Below are positions 11,712 through 22,479 of a stretch of 64,000 nt of DNA, piece by piece. Each line of letters starts with the position of its first letter. Position 1 is the first letter of the stretch. Under the pieces are notes generated by a model. It was not told the origin of the DNA. It made no database searches and saw only the letters and a program-made list of their open reading frames with translations. The position numbers and the translations under genes were made by a program. Source of the DNA: Populus alba (Eukaryota; Streptophyta; Magnoliopsida; Malpighiales; Salicaceae); the NCBI RefSeq assembly GCF_005239225.2, contig NC_133284.1, positions 30,428,339 to 30,492,338 on the forward strand, read 5' to 3'.

Positions 11712-11920
11712 CTGAAAGCGGGAAGTGCTTGGTGTAAATGCATATATAAATAATCAATTTTTGAAAAAGTGCATGATCTCACATTTATTCAAAGGGAAAA
11801 GGTGGGCTCCATGACAAACATAGAATCTAGCTGACATCATGAGCCTCGATTGTCAACTAGAGAAAATAAAGCAAGCATAAGCAAATGACAAACATTCTAA
11901 AGCAAACAAAGTTGGTTTAC
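11712..11920 (-). other. Candidate spliced intron between protease-linker and RT
   Basis: On the minus strand a GTAAAC donor directly follows the codons for MVFKM's AAAAT, and a TTTCAG acceptor precedes GAATCCTGAAAG. The 209 nt between hold several in-frame stops. Removing exactly this stretch joins the upstream frame (ending at 11921) to the RT frame without a shift. Ogre elements are known to carry a spliced intron at this position, between the gag-pro and RT coding regions. The splice sites are predicted, not demonstrated. Confidence 0.7.
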
Positions 11921-12530
11921 ATTTTGAAAACCATTGGAGCTTCTTGGGTCACCCAATTCTGGAACTTTTCGCCTTGAGCCAACTTGCGCACACAGGTCTT
12001 GGCGGAGACTTCTTCTAGTGTATGGATAGTTAGTTGTGGCAGCACTTCATCTTCTTTTCCTGCTATTTCTTTCGCATCACCTTTTTCCTTCTCCTTCCCC
12101 TCCAAGGTGTTTATGCTCATATTTGCCAGCTCTAGACCCAGGCTTTCAGCTCCCTTATCATGTTGCACTATGTATGCAGCTCTTGGGAATGATACGCTAA
12201 GGGGAGGGATTTCCAGCTGTTCTTCTTCAAGATCTCTTCCTTTAATTCTAGCCATCCTTCTTGTCCTTCTCCGATCAGCAGCCCAACGATAATCCTCTTG
12301 GTTAGGTTGATATCCTAGCCCAAATCTTTGATCAGCCTTTCTCTTCCTTGTCGGATTAGCCCCTTCTGGTATTCCGCAAGCGAGGTTATATCGAAGTGGG
12401 ACCCCACGGTTCAAGAAACATAGACTTGCCATCCTTGCCGCTTCTGAGATCCTTGGTCTTCTTAACACGGAGTTCTCTGGTACCCAGTCAGCGTTCACGA
12501 TCTCAAAAGCATGGATATTGTTATTCCTTG
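11921..12530 (-). pseudogene. Ogre-type polyprotein linker between protease and RT
   Basis: A basic linker is encoded here, with NADWVPENSVLRRPRI, then an RKRKADQRFGLGYQP stretch and an RRRTRRMARIKGRDLEEE stretch. The motif near RFGLGYQP is typical of the segment after the protease in plant Tat/Ogre polyproteins (a G-patch-like glycine-rich piece). Its frame differs from that of gag-pro, which stops at 12495. Conserved residues (HAFEIVNADW) continue upstream of the first Met in this frame to about 12530, so a frameshift lies near 12525-12560. It ends at the candidate donor site at 11920. Confidence 0.75.
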
Positions 12531-15221
12531 CAATATCCAGGCTTCGATGAAAGGCACAGCCACATTCTTTGTCATGGCTATTGCCTCCTCAGCCCTGACG
12601 GTTACTAACATCCCATTCATGATGTACTTCAAACATTGGTGTAATGATGAAGCTACTGCCCCCGCTGCGTGGATCCAAGGTCTTCCCAACAACATACTAT
12701 AGGAAGGGTGAATATCCATAACCTGAAGTGTCACTAGGAACATTTGCGGTCCCACATATAGCTCCACTTCTAAAGTCCCAAGTATTGGCCTAGGTGAGCC
12801 ATCATATGCTCTGGCCATCATAGTACTTGGCTTCATATGAGATTCATCAATCGGCATTTCCTCCAGAATGTGCTTTGGCAATACGTTCAAGGCCGAGCCA
12901 TTATCGATGAGCACCTTCCCTACGAGGCAGTCTTTGCACCTAACCGTGATGTATAAAGGCTTGTTGTGTCCGGTACCTTCAGCATCAAGCTCATCAGATG
13001 TGAAGTAGAGGTAATTAGTTGCATGGATCCTCCCTACTAAATGCTCCATAGTTTTATGTTCAATGTCTTGGGGTACATACGCCTCATTCAATACCTTTTG
13101 CAAGGCATTTCGATGCGGCTCAGAGCTGAGTATCAAGGACATAAGGGAGATCCGAGCTGGAGTCTTTTTTAGTTGATCCACTATGCAATATTCGCTATGC
13201 TTGATCAACTTCAAAAATTCATTCGACTCCTCTTCCGTTACTGGCTTATTAACTTCTGGTGCTTTGTCCAGATCTACCACTTCTTTACCCTTTTCCTTCC
13301 TCCATTCTTCAGGCGTAAAGCAACGACCACTTCTGGTCAAACCACCTATCTCCGTCTGGAACAAAGGAAAAGGAGCTCGAACGTTGGAGGCATACCCATA
13401 ATTGTACGGCATGGCCTTGTGATTCTCTTTTGTGCAGGATGGTTTAACCAAGATCAGCCTTGGGGGCCCATTAGCAGTCTGTTGAACCCTGCAAACTCCT
13501 GCCATCTTATCTTGACCTTCCATCATACTTACTTCACACCTGCTCTCCATTGGTTCAATCCTCAATTGTCCCATCCTCAACATTTTAGCAATCTTTTCAC
13601 AAAACTCGGTGCAATCCTCAATGTGATGTCCCTCTCTTCCATGGAACTCACAGTAGTCACCTCTCTCCAATTGGCTTACCACCTTCACCGCTAGAAATCC
13701 TGATTGTACTAACATGTCGTACAACCTTTTCATCGGCACCTTCAACACCTTGCATTGATTTCCCACTTCGATCATGCCTATTCCGCCACTGTTTGGAACA
13801 TGTTTAGGCAATGGGTTTGAATTGACATTGGGCTTGTCTTCAAAAGATACCCATCCTAACTTAATAAGTTCCGATAACCTCTTCTTGAATGCATAGCAGG
13901 TTTCAATCCCATGCCCGGGATTACCCCCATGGTACTCACAAGTCAAATCGGGCTTGTACCAAATTGGGAATGGTGGTTGTAGTGGTAGTGTAGGGATAGG
14001 AGCTATTTGTCCAATGCTCAAAAGTTTGGCATACATGTCCTTCAAAGGCATGGGTAATGGTGGTAATTGTTCTGAGGTGTATCCTGAGTGGGGTCTTTGG
14101 TAATGATTTTGGTAGTTTGGTTGGTTATTTGTTCGGTTAGGTGAAAAAGATTGGTTAAAGTTTATGCGTGGGGATTGAGAGGTAGGTGCTTGTGGGCTGT
14201 GGAAATTTACTTTTTTGCCTTTATACCCGCCTTCCAAATTGTTAACGTCCCCTTCTCTTTTCCTTCCCATAAAACCTTTCTTCTCTAAAGGCTCCGCTAT
14301 GCGCCCTGCTTTAATTCCTTGCTCGATTCTTTCCGCCACACGTACAACATCATAGAAATGTTGAGATGAGCTACCCATTAAATGCTCATAGTAAGGTGCC
14401 TTGAATGTATTGGCGAACAAAGTCACCATCTCCGTTTCTATCAAAGGGGGTTGCAAGTGCGTGGCCTCGTCCCTCCATCTTTGTGCATAAGCCCTCACTG
14501 ACTCTTGGCTTCTCTTTTCCATCGACATGAGGCTCGTTCGATCTGGAGCAATTTCCAAATTGAACTTGTATTGCTTTAGGAAAGCCTCCACTAAGTCCTT
14601 CCATTTCTTAATCTTGACATTATCCAGCCTCATGTACCAACTTAGCGCAGATCCCGATAGACTGTCTTGAAAAAAGTAGATCATTAACTTATCGTCATGA
14701 ATTACTTCAGCCATCTTGTTGCAATAAGATCGAAGGTGAGTGTTTGGGCATTCCAACCCAGTATACCTTATAAACTCTGGTATCCTAAAATCTTTTGGTA
14801 CCGTGAGGTTAGGTACCAAGCATATTTCCGACGTTCGCAGGGGGTCAAACCAATCATTTCCCTCGACTGCTCTTAACCTTCCTTCTAATGCTGATATCTT
14901 GTCATCATTCACAAAACCCGTGGACCTATTATCGGAAGGCCCCTCGGCTGTTAAATCTACAGTGATATGAGCTTGAGGGGGCTGAATGGGAATAACAGGT
15001 GTAAAGTGCTGCCCCGTTGCTGAATCTGCCCCCATATTCTGAGATACCCCCGGGACAGGGGCCGATGGTGCTCCTATAGGTGGTTGGGTAGATGTTCCCT
15101 CCCCATTCTTGGCTTTTAAAAGTTGCTCAAGCAGATTGGTCAACCGGGAAACTTCATTTTTCACGGATTCCAACTCGGTCTGGTAGTGTGACTCTAACTG
15201 AGCTCTTTCTTCGTTTTCCAT
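12495..15221 (-). pseudogene. gag-pro: Ogre-type gag and aspartic protease
   Basis: This is a 908-codon open frame. An N-terminal coiled coil (residues about 5-40) and a low-complexity linker are followed by the gag capsid-like domain (about 140-310: FRIPEFIRYTG, DSLSGSALSWYMRLD, SVRAYAQRWRDEA). Two atypical zinc knuckles of the CxxHx(4-5)GHxxxxC type lie near residues 429 and 522. The retropepsin-like protease is near residues 755-870, with active-site motif LIDNGSALNVLP and a closing LLGRPWIH motif. The gag makes the particle shell and the protease matures it. The last about 12 codons are out of register with the family, because the frame shifts near 12525-12560. The Met start at 15221 begins a plausible coiled coil, but it could be further downstream. 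Confidence 0.9.
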
Positions 15222-15527
15222 TCTTGATCTGGACCGGGTTTGGTGGACTCTGGATGTGGGACCTATGTTTCACGATCTGGAGATGCATGCATAGATGTAT
15301 GAGAAAATGTATGATTGTGATGGATGCATGCATGTTTTTATTGTGAACGAAAAATAACCATCCCATTATAAGCATTCTCTTGTCACATTGCTTTGATAGA
15401 AGTTCTGCCTTTCGAGTCGTTTTGCTAGAATCATGTTCACCAAGAGACAGATTTTGCATAAGAAGATGGGTCAACGCCCTTTTCATTAATGCTTGGATAA
15501 AAATACATTTTAAAAAAATACAACATG
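15222..15527 (-). other. Spacer between ORF1 and gag
   Basis: This is 306 nt of non-coding sequence with repeated ATGCATGCAT-type words at about 15281-15335. Small open frames crossing it show no similarity to known domains. It may carry the signals for expressing gag downstream of ORF1, but nothing specific can be pointed to. Confidence 0.5.
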
Positions 15528-16070
15528 CTAATCTCTTTCCTCCATAAACTCCTTAGCCAAAGGTAAGAAAGCAAAGCCGCGGTTCTCAATCTTCCCTAAA
15601 AAGGCATCGGTTTCGGCTAGGCTTCGGCGATAGCGAATGATGTCTCCTCCCACATTCCGTGCATTGATTCTAATAATTCGAGCATGTGCAGCAGCTTCGT
15701 CCATTTGCTCATCGGTTTTGGTCATTTTTTCTATGAGCAACATGTTTGTTCTGTTCAAAGCAATGTTGTTGGCGTCGATTCGATCCTTGTGCTTTTCCGT
15801 TGCTACTAGCTTCTCATCCAAATACTTCGACTTTTCGCGTTCTTTGTCGAGCTTTATCCTTGCAACTTTTATCTCACTCCTCTTGGCTGCTAACTCCGCT
15901 TTAACATCCTCGAATCCTCCCCTTTTGCTTTCCAACTCTATATATTTCTTATTCAAATCCTTATACCTCCTAATCCTATCCATTAGTTCGAATTGCATTT
16001 GCACAAATTTTTTCTTGGTAATATTTTGCACTTTCTTGGCAATCGCTAAAGTCCATCTCCATTGCTTCAA
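15528..16070 (-). pseudogene. Ogre ORF1, C-terminal coiled-coil part
   Basis: A 180-codon frame rich in Lys, Glu, Arg and Leu heptads, predicted to be one long coiled coil (ELESKRGGFEDVKAELAAKR and similar). It overlaps the end of the larger ORF1 frame (15976-17664) in a different register, and its composition continues that protein's coiled coil. It is therefore the C-terminal part of ORF1 cut off by a frameshift between 15976 and 16070. No function is established. Confidence 0.75.
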
Positions 16071-17664
16071 GTTCAGAACAACTTTGCATCCAATCCAAAC
16101 TCAACCCTTTAAGCTCATTCTCACTCCTTTCCCTAGCAATCTTCTCCTCAACCAACTTTAACTCAAGCTTGGTTATTTTCGCATCTCTAGACTGTATTTG
16201 CTCATCTAGAAATGTTCTCCTTTTATCCTCTTCTAGCATCATTCCTTCCAACGTCGCCTTGTCCTTTCTGCTCTTGCTCAACTCTATTCTTAGTTTGTCC
16301 ACTTGCCTTCTCAATTCACTGTTAACCCTCTTTCTTTTGAGGGGTTCCTCTATGGTTTGAGGAGATTTGACTTCTACACGAGGCATGGCTGAAGCAGCTA
16401 AATCATCTTCAATATTAACCTCTTTTCCCTTAATAGGCTCCTCTATAGCGCAAGGCATGGCTGAAGCAGCTGAGGCTCTCCATTTTACATATCCTTCGCT
16501 CACACTTGGATCTCTCAAACCTTCTATTTCCACCAACACTAGATGCTTCCAATCTTGTTTGATGATCTCCAAAACTTCTTTTGCCATGGGATCTTTGAAC
16601 AGACCAAAGAATTGAGCAATTCCCATAGTTCTGGGAACAAACTGTATGCCCCCGAATTGTCTTACCACTAAAGTCGGAGCATAACTCACATAACCCGTAA
16701 TCCCCACCAATGGTACCCAATGCCTTTGTCCACAACTCATTAGGACCTTCGTTGTTGTTACCCATGGTGCTCTCCATTTAAAATCGCTATTAGATAATCC
16801 TTCCAATTTATCAACCCAACCCTGGTTGTTTAGATCTCCCCATTCTTCTTCTTCCACTAACTTTAGGGGTTTTTGAGTGAACCACCAAAAATTATTGAAG
16901 ACAGGTTTCTTTGTTTCGATATGGCTCACCATCCAAATATACAACAGTTGCGTGCAGCATCTCATTGCTCCTTTTCCAGCTTTTCTACAATGGTTAAGTG
17001 TCAAAAATGTTTCGGCTAAGATAGCAACCACTGGATTGATCTGTGTGTTCTCATACTCCACATAAGCAGCGGCGGCCTCCAAGCTTACTAAACCAGTCTG
17101 ACTTGGGAACAACACAAGGCCAAATATACCTAAGGCAATCAATCTCTCTTTTTCTACTTCTGACTCCTTTTCCAACTCTAGCATCCTCCATTTCAAACCG
17201 GTGCCATTCTTTTCCATAAACTTTTCCAAGTTGGGGATTCTGAGCAGTTTTGACAGCTCAGGGATGATCTTGTCGGATCTCAAAGGAGAATAAATTCGAT
17301 ACAGGTCATTCGGAAACTCGGTCAACAATCCATATTCCTCAATCGTGGGGCACAAGTCTATGCTTCCAAAGGAGAAACATCGGTATTCTGGATCCCAAAA
17401 ATGAACTAAGGCTCGCACAGCTGGGCTTAAAACTTCTACCTTTGCGATTTCCATCAAACGTCCGTATTTCCTAAAAAATGCATCTTTATCCACATTCTGA
17501 AAATGAGTCGTTAACTTGTTCACCTCATTCAATATGCAATTCAGGTTCTTGATTGGCGACATCTTCTTAGCATCGCTTCTAAGGCAGTCTCCTTCAATCA
17601 ATTGTGACAGTTCAGAATTCTTTCCATACTCTATGGAAGATTTGGTGATGGTCATTTCGTTCAC
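15976..17664 (-). pseudogene. Ogre ORF1, the extra protein upstream of gag
   Basis: A 562-codon frame. The N-terminal about 330 residues form a folded domain with the signature HFWDPEYRCFSFGSIDLCPTIEEYG, then FPSQTGLVSLEAAAAYVEYE and a Trp-rich segment. This resembles the plant-specific domain I recall as DUF7745, found in ORF1 of Ogre elements and in transposon-derived plant proteins. A linker with two copies of an AASAMP(R/C) motif follows, and then a coiled coil from about residue 440. Frame is lost near the C-terminus (see 15528-16070). ORF1 has no assigned role in the retroelement cycle. The start at 17664 is the first Met after the leader. Confidence 0.82.
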
Positions 17665-18161
17665 AAATCCTGCAATTCAAAATGCATGGGGGGGTTAGTC
17701 TTGTTTCGATGCAAAAGATTTATATCGGAACATACACCCTAAGGATAGGTTCTAGTTCTTTTACGTGAGACAGAGGGTAGGTTTACTACTAGGTCTCTAA
17801 AAGAGGGTCTCTTGCTGTTCCAGTGATCACCCTCGTAAAGGCGATATGGAGGTCCAGCAGATAGTGGGATGGCACGTGTACCAATCACTATCAGTCTAAA
17901 CACTCAGCAAAGAGTTGGGGTTTACACAAACTTAAGCCTTGACTCAAGTCATAAGGCAAGCTGCTAGTCCCCCACTTAAACTTAGAGTTACATGTGTGTG
18001 CCCTCCAAAACATAATAATAATAATAAAGTGATGCATGACTATGGCATGTATGATAGAATGTAAAGATATATGCTAAAGCTTTTAAACAAAACATCATAA
18101 GAAAACAAAAACCAATAACATATAACATAAACAAACAAACAAATCAAGCTTAGTCCTAACA
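17665..18161 (-). promoter_or_regulatory. 5' leader of the Ogre-type element (possible packaging region)
   Basis: This is untranslated sequence between PBS and ORF1. The part at about 17700-18003 is clearly homologous, on the opposite strand, to 31409-31706, the leader of the non-coding element at 28691-40991, over about 300 bp. Conserved words include GGGGGACTAGCAGCTT and GTAAACCCCAACTCTT. Conservation of a leader between a coding and a non-coding element suggests a cis-acting RNA signal such as packaging or dimerisation; that function is inferred. Confidence 0.65.
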
Positions 18162-18179
18162 TCCCCAGTGGAGTCGCCA
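18162..18179 (-). promoter_or_regulatory. Primer binding site of the Ogre-type element
   Basis: On the minus strand, 3 nt after the 5' LTR, the sequence is TGGCGACTCCACTGGGGA. An identical 18-mer lies 3 nt after the 5' LTR at 31252-31269. The form TGGCGAC...GGGGA is that of the PBS used by Tat/Ogre elements, thought to pair with a tRNA-Arg 3' end; I cannot verify the tRNA here. Confidence 0.88.
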
Positions 18180-18182
18180 TTC

Positions 18183-21065
18183 TGTCACACCCCCGCAAAA
18201 AAAAGAATTTATAAAGGCACGACATCGGTTGGCGATTTTCGTTGTGTTCTGATGATTTGGTTCTTTGGAGTCGCCACCTAGTATTTGGTCACTAGGAACC
18301 CTAACTGGTCTTTCAGAGATTCTAAGGCAAGGGACTGGTTGCGTAAAGGGAAGGTACTAGCACCCCTAATACGCCCTACCTAAGGTAAGCTGCTTGGTGT
18401 TTGGTTTGCTTTATAGTCTATGGTGTTGGTGTTTTCTAATCCCGTCAACTCGTAAATCGCAAGGATAAGAGAATAAAAGAATGAAGAAAATTTTCACGAT
18501 TCTTTAAAAAAAAACTACTTTTCACGACTCGTAAACCGTGGAGAAAAAAAATTAAAATTAAAATTTTGAAATGTTCTCGATCGCAACCAAAACTTCTTTC
18601 AAACATGTGCGTTGATTTATTACTCCCGATAATATTTTGGATGTTCGTCCTTTTAAGGATTTCTTCATCCAAACATTAGCGGTGAACAATAACCACAACT
18701 TCTCCTCCCAAAATAAGATTTTTATAGTTTTTGGAATATTGGCCAATACCCTTTGGAGTTTTACAAACAGGTTGTAAAATCCACAAATGCAAAGAAAATG
18801 ATTTTTTGTGTTTAAGAAATCTATGCGAAAACACATTTTCAAAACTTCCAATATTTTTTTTTATATATAAAAAAAAAATTCAAAACATGTTAGAGTATTG
18901 GCCGTATGCAACACGCAAGAAAAACACATTTTTTTTTTTGTAAACATTTTTTTTTTTTTGTGAAAACGGGTATTTTAAACACTGAATTGGTATTCTTATG
19001 GTATAAAAATACAAACCAATATTAATCCACCCTAATAAAAATATGCAGGAAAAATCAACACTATTTTTAAGGCCTTTTGAAATTTTTTTTTTTGAAAGCA
19101 AAAACATTTTTTATTTTGAAAATCTTTGATGTTTTGACGAAAACCGGGTATTTTAATACCGGATTTGTATCTTTACAATACAAACTGATATTGATCAAAA
19201 TACAGTAATAAAATTACACAAAAATCACAAATTTTTTGAAGATATTTTTTCAAACGGGCCAGACTCGGCCTAAAAGGAAATTGGGCCAAAAATCAACCCA
19301 AAATAAATTAGGGCCCAATTTCTACAGGGCTGGACTCAGCCCAGCCCACACATGGTGTGGGCTGATGTTACAACCCGAAATGAACATGGACTGGTTACTG
19401 TGCACCTGCACAGTAACCATTTAATTAATTAGGTGGTTGCTGTGCACCTGCACAGTAACCTGTTAATTAATTAGACCTGCATAGTAACCGAAGAATTAAT
19501 TAGCTGGTTACTGTGCCTAATTAGCTGGTTACTATGCCCCTGCACAGTAACCAGCTAATTAATTTCTTACTTGCAGAACGTGCACAGTGCACGTTCTGCA
19601 TGCAAGAAGACGAATACGGGATAAAAGGGAAGAGTTACCTGCGACGATGAGCTTGGGTAGAGGAGCTGACAGTGGTGCTGGTGGTGGTTTTGCTGGCGGT
19701 TGCTGACCGGAGGATGGCTGGGATGGTGGCTGGCCTTTCTTCCTTTTTCTCTGTGTTTTTGTTCTACTCTGTTCTCCTCTGCTTCTCCTTTCTTCTTCTG
19801 CTTCTCACACTGCTCTTCCCTCTCACGGTGATTCTGCTATTTTTTGGCAGCGTTGATGGTGGTGGCGGTGGTGGAGAGGAAGCCGGTGATGCCTCAAGTG
19901 GTTATGACGGTGACAGTGGCTGGGAAGCCTAAGGACAACGGTTGTTTCCTTCTTCTTCTTCCCCGTGCAGAGGAGCAGGTGCTGCCTTTTCTTCAATGGT
20001 GCTCTCCTCGTTTGAAACTTCACTCTCCTTTTAGTTTAAAAAATATAACTCTCTCCCCTCTGTTCGGTCTCTCCTCTCTCTCCTCCCTTCGGGTTCTTTG
20101 TTTTTTCTTTGGGTTCTTTTTTTCTCTTTTCTCTCTTTCTCTTCGGTTCCTCTCTATTTATAAGGAAAAAAGGGACCGGCGTGCCTTTTGTTAGTGCGCC
20201 TTCAATCACGCAACGGCTGGTCGGCCATTGATGCTTTCGGTGGTGGTGGTGGGGGCGAGGAGAGAGAGGCGGGAAGGTTTTCAAATTTTTCATCTTCTGT
20301 TGCTGGTAAACCGGGGGGAAAGAAGAAGATGAACAGTGTCGTTCAAAACGACACCGTTCTAGTCTTCTTTTTTTTTTTTTTTTTTTTATATATGAAACGG
20401 CGTCGTTTTGGATAAAACGCGCCGTTTCATTTAAATGGCCAAACTTCAAATCAGTCCTTCAAATTCGGTCTCCGCCCCTCTTGTTGGCCGCATTTTTCAC
20501 TTTGGTCCTTGGCCTCTGATTTATGCAATTGAGTCCTCAATTGATTAATAAACTTTCAATTTCTTCAATTAGGCCCCTGAACCGAATAATTGCAGCCCCT
20601 CCATTTACGCGCCTCTTCCAATTTGGTCCCTGGTTTCGGATTTTCTTAATTAAGTCCCTAATTGGCCATTAAACTTCAATATTTATGCAATTAAGCCCCT
20701 GATTTGACTTAATAAAATCCTAAAAATTATAATTTGGCCCCAGAACTTAAATTTCTTCAATTTAAAGCCCAAATTGACTTAAAAATCAAATTTTCTTGCA
20801 ATCAAATCCCCTATAAATCCAATAAAAATCAATTAAACCCATAAACATCCAAATTTGGGCTTCTCTCCTAAAAATTCAAAATTTCCTTCTCAATAGGGTT
20901 CTCATCCTTCAAGAATATATTGTCAAGAATCCAATCTTTGTATCTTTATACTCCTTGACCAATTTTCTGACCATTTTCCGAGCGCTTCTGCCTCTTGTCA
21001 TTTTTCTAGCCTTCTTTGGCTATTTATTTTAGTTTTTTGCGGGGACCCAAAAATGGGTTACAACA
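18183..21065 (-). repeat. 5' LTR of the Ogre-type element
   Basis: This 2,883-bp repeat is nearly identical to 3790-6652. The main difference is an extra copy of about 21 bp in the palindrome array near 19515. In sense it starts TGTTGTAACCC at 21065 and ends GGGTGTGACA at 18183, followed by the PBS. It should contain the promoter of the element, but I cannot place a TATA box with confidence. Confidence 0.95.
19393..19599. repeat. Palindrome array in the 5' LTR
   Basis: The same units as at 4997-5182, with one extra partial unit (about 19515-19536). The terminal perfect palindrome is at 19573-19599. Confidence 0.88.
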
Positions 21066-21070
21066 TCCTT
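21066..21070. repeat. Target-site duplication TCCTT, right copy
   Basis: Direct repeat of 3785-3789, immediately after the element's terminal CA. It encodes part of a Ser-Pro block of extensin 1. Confidence 0.95.
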
Positions 21071-21630
21071 CACCATCACCTCCCCCACCATACATCTACA
21101 AGTCCCCACCACCTCCATCACCTTCACCTCCTCCCCCTTATATGTACAAGTCTCCACCTCCTCCATCTCCGTCTCCCCCTCCTCCATACATTTATAAGTC
21201 TCCTCCTCCACCATCTCCATCCCCACCGCCTCCCTATATCTACAAGTCTCCACCACCCCCATCACCATCTCCACCTCCTCCATATGTCTACATGTCCCCA
21301 CCACCCCCATCACCATATCCACCACCACCATACATCTACGAGTCACCGCCTCCACCATCACCTTCCCCACCCCCACCTTATGTCTACAAGTCCCCACCAC
21401 CTCCATCACCATCTCCACCCCCACCTTATGTTTATAATTCGCCGCCACCACCATCTCCATCGCCACCTCCTCCCTATTTATATAAATCCCCACCACCACC
21501 ATCACCTTCACCACCTCCTCCCTACATCTATAAATCCCCACCACCACCATCTCCATCAACCCCTCCTCCTTACTACTACATGTCTCCACCACCACCTTCT
21601 CCCTCACCACCCCCTCCCTCATATTACTAG
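21071..21630 (+). pseudogene. Extensin 1, 3' part
   Basis: It continues the extensin frame broken at 3789: Ser-Pro4 blocks alternating with YIYK, YMYK, YVYK and YLYK, ending SPSPPPPSYY and stop TAG at 21628-21630. The open frame also reads back into the LTR, to 21016, but that part is not extensin. The 3' end matches extensin 2, whose last residues are PPPPPYY and TAG at 53376. Without its own promoter and signal peptide this half cannot make a wall protein. Confidence 0.92.
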
Positions 21631-21659
21631 ACAAATTAAATTATGATTTTTATATTCAT

Positions 21660-21767
21660 GTAAGTTTTGTTTCGGACATTAATTTGTTAATAATTTTATA
21701 TTTCTTCTTTTATCTTGTTTTCATCCTGTCGTGTCATCTAATTTTTAAGATCTGTTTTGAATTGCAG
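21660..21767 (+). other. Predicted 3'-UTR intron of extensin 1
   Basis: GTAAGTTTTG donor at 21660 and TTGAATTGCAG acceptor ending at 21767, 30 bp after the stop codon; 108 nt, T-rich. The same intron of the same length is found at 53406-53513 behind extensin 2, and flanking exon sequence is conserved. Splicing is predicted only from the strong consensus sites. Confidence 0.7.
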
Positions 21768-22479
21768 ATTATGTATTTATGAAGACAATAATGGCTGCAA
21801 GAAGCACTGAAATGATTTCTTGGTGGCTCATATCATTCATTCTGTCTCAATGAAACGCCCTTCTCAAGAGCTAGAACGAGCAACGTGGACGTGATGCTTC
21901 GCGGTGTTTATAGAGAGACACTTTTTCTTTGTTTCATTCTATCTCATATAAATCATTGTTTATCATTAAACTTTTTTTTTCTTAATTTGGTCTTATACTA
22001 TATTTCTTTTCTTGTTAATAATCTCTTTTTTTTTTGAGCTTTCAAATATTATATATCAATAAAATAGTTATTTAAAAAAAAATATAATATAGTAATTAAA
22101 ATCTGTGAGCTTCAATTTATATACTTTTTATTTTTTATTTGGATTAATTTAAAAATTTAATAATTAAAACATAATATCTTAATAAACTTTAATAATGTCA
22201 AAATAAGATATTTCATAATTATATGAAAAACAAAGAGGTAATATATATAGTCTATTAATGAAGTAAGATTAATAATTCATGAAATATGAAAAAAACTGGT
22301 ACCAATCTTTGAATGAAACTCTTGCCAGTTAATTGCCAAACTCTATAATATTGGAGCCAAGTGTAAGCTAGTACCTTTAGTTTGTAAGAAAAAATAAATT
22401 AATTAGTCATAATGACTCTAGAAACGATGCAGTGAAACTCATTAACATACTCTGAAAGTAACGAAGCAGGAAAAAGAAC
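21768..22479. other. 3' UTR and AT-rich downstream region of extensin 1
   Basis: Conserved with 53514-54268 over parts of its length, including GGCTGCAAGAAGCACTGAAATG and the text to about 21920. Beyond that it is AT-rich. A poly(A) signal-like region lies near 21940-22070. In the second copy part of this stretch (about 22200-22350) appears inverted relative to 53890-54010, suggesting a local rearrangement. I see no gene. Confidence 0.55.

Larger units (their letters stand above)
3790..21065 (-). mobile_element. Full-length Ty3/gypsy LTR retrotransposon, Tat/Ogre type
   Basis: The element is 17,276 bp, transcribed on the minus strand. In sense order it has: 5' LTR (21065-18183), PBS, leader, extra ORF1, gag, protease, a candidate intron, RT, gypsy RNase H, a second archaeal-type RNase H, integrase, a satellite-like array, PPT, and 3' LTR (6652-3790). 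Very long LTRs, an ORF upstream of gag, an intron between protease and RT, and the dual RNase H are the hallmarks of the Tat lineage and of Ogre in particular. The LTR pair differs by about seven substitutions that I can see by eye, plus homopolymer indels and one duplication of about 21 bp, so the insertion is recent. The coding region has three frame breaks, so this copy is probably not autonomous. It disrupts extensin 1. Confidence 0.95.

Noticed and set aside
11076..11753. Plus-strand frames opposite the RT and gag genes (11076-11507, 11984-12292, 13173-13694)
   Set aside because: They are antisense shadows of the retrotransposon genes.
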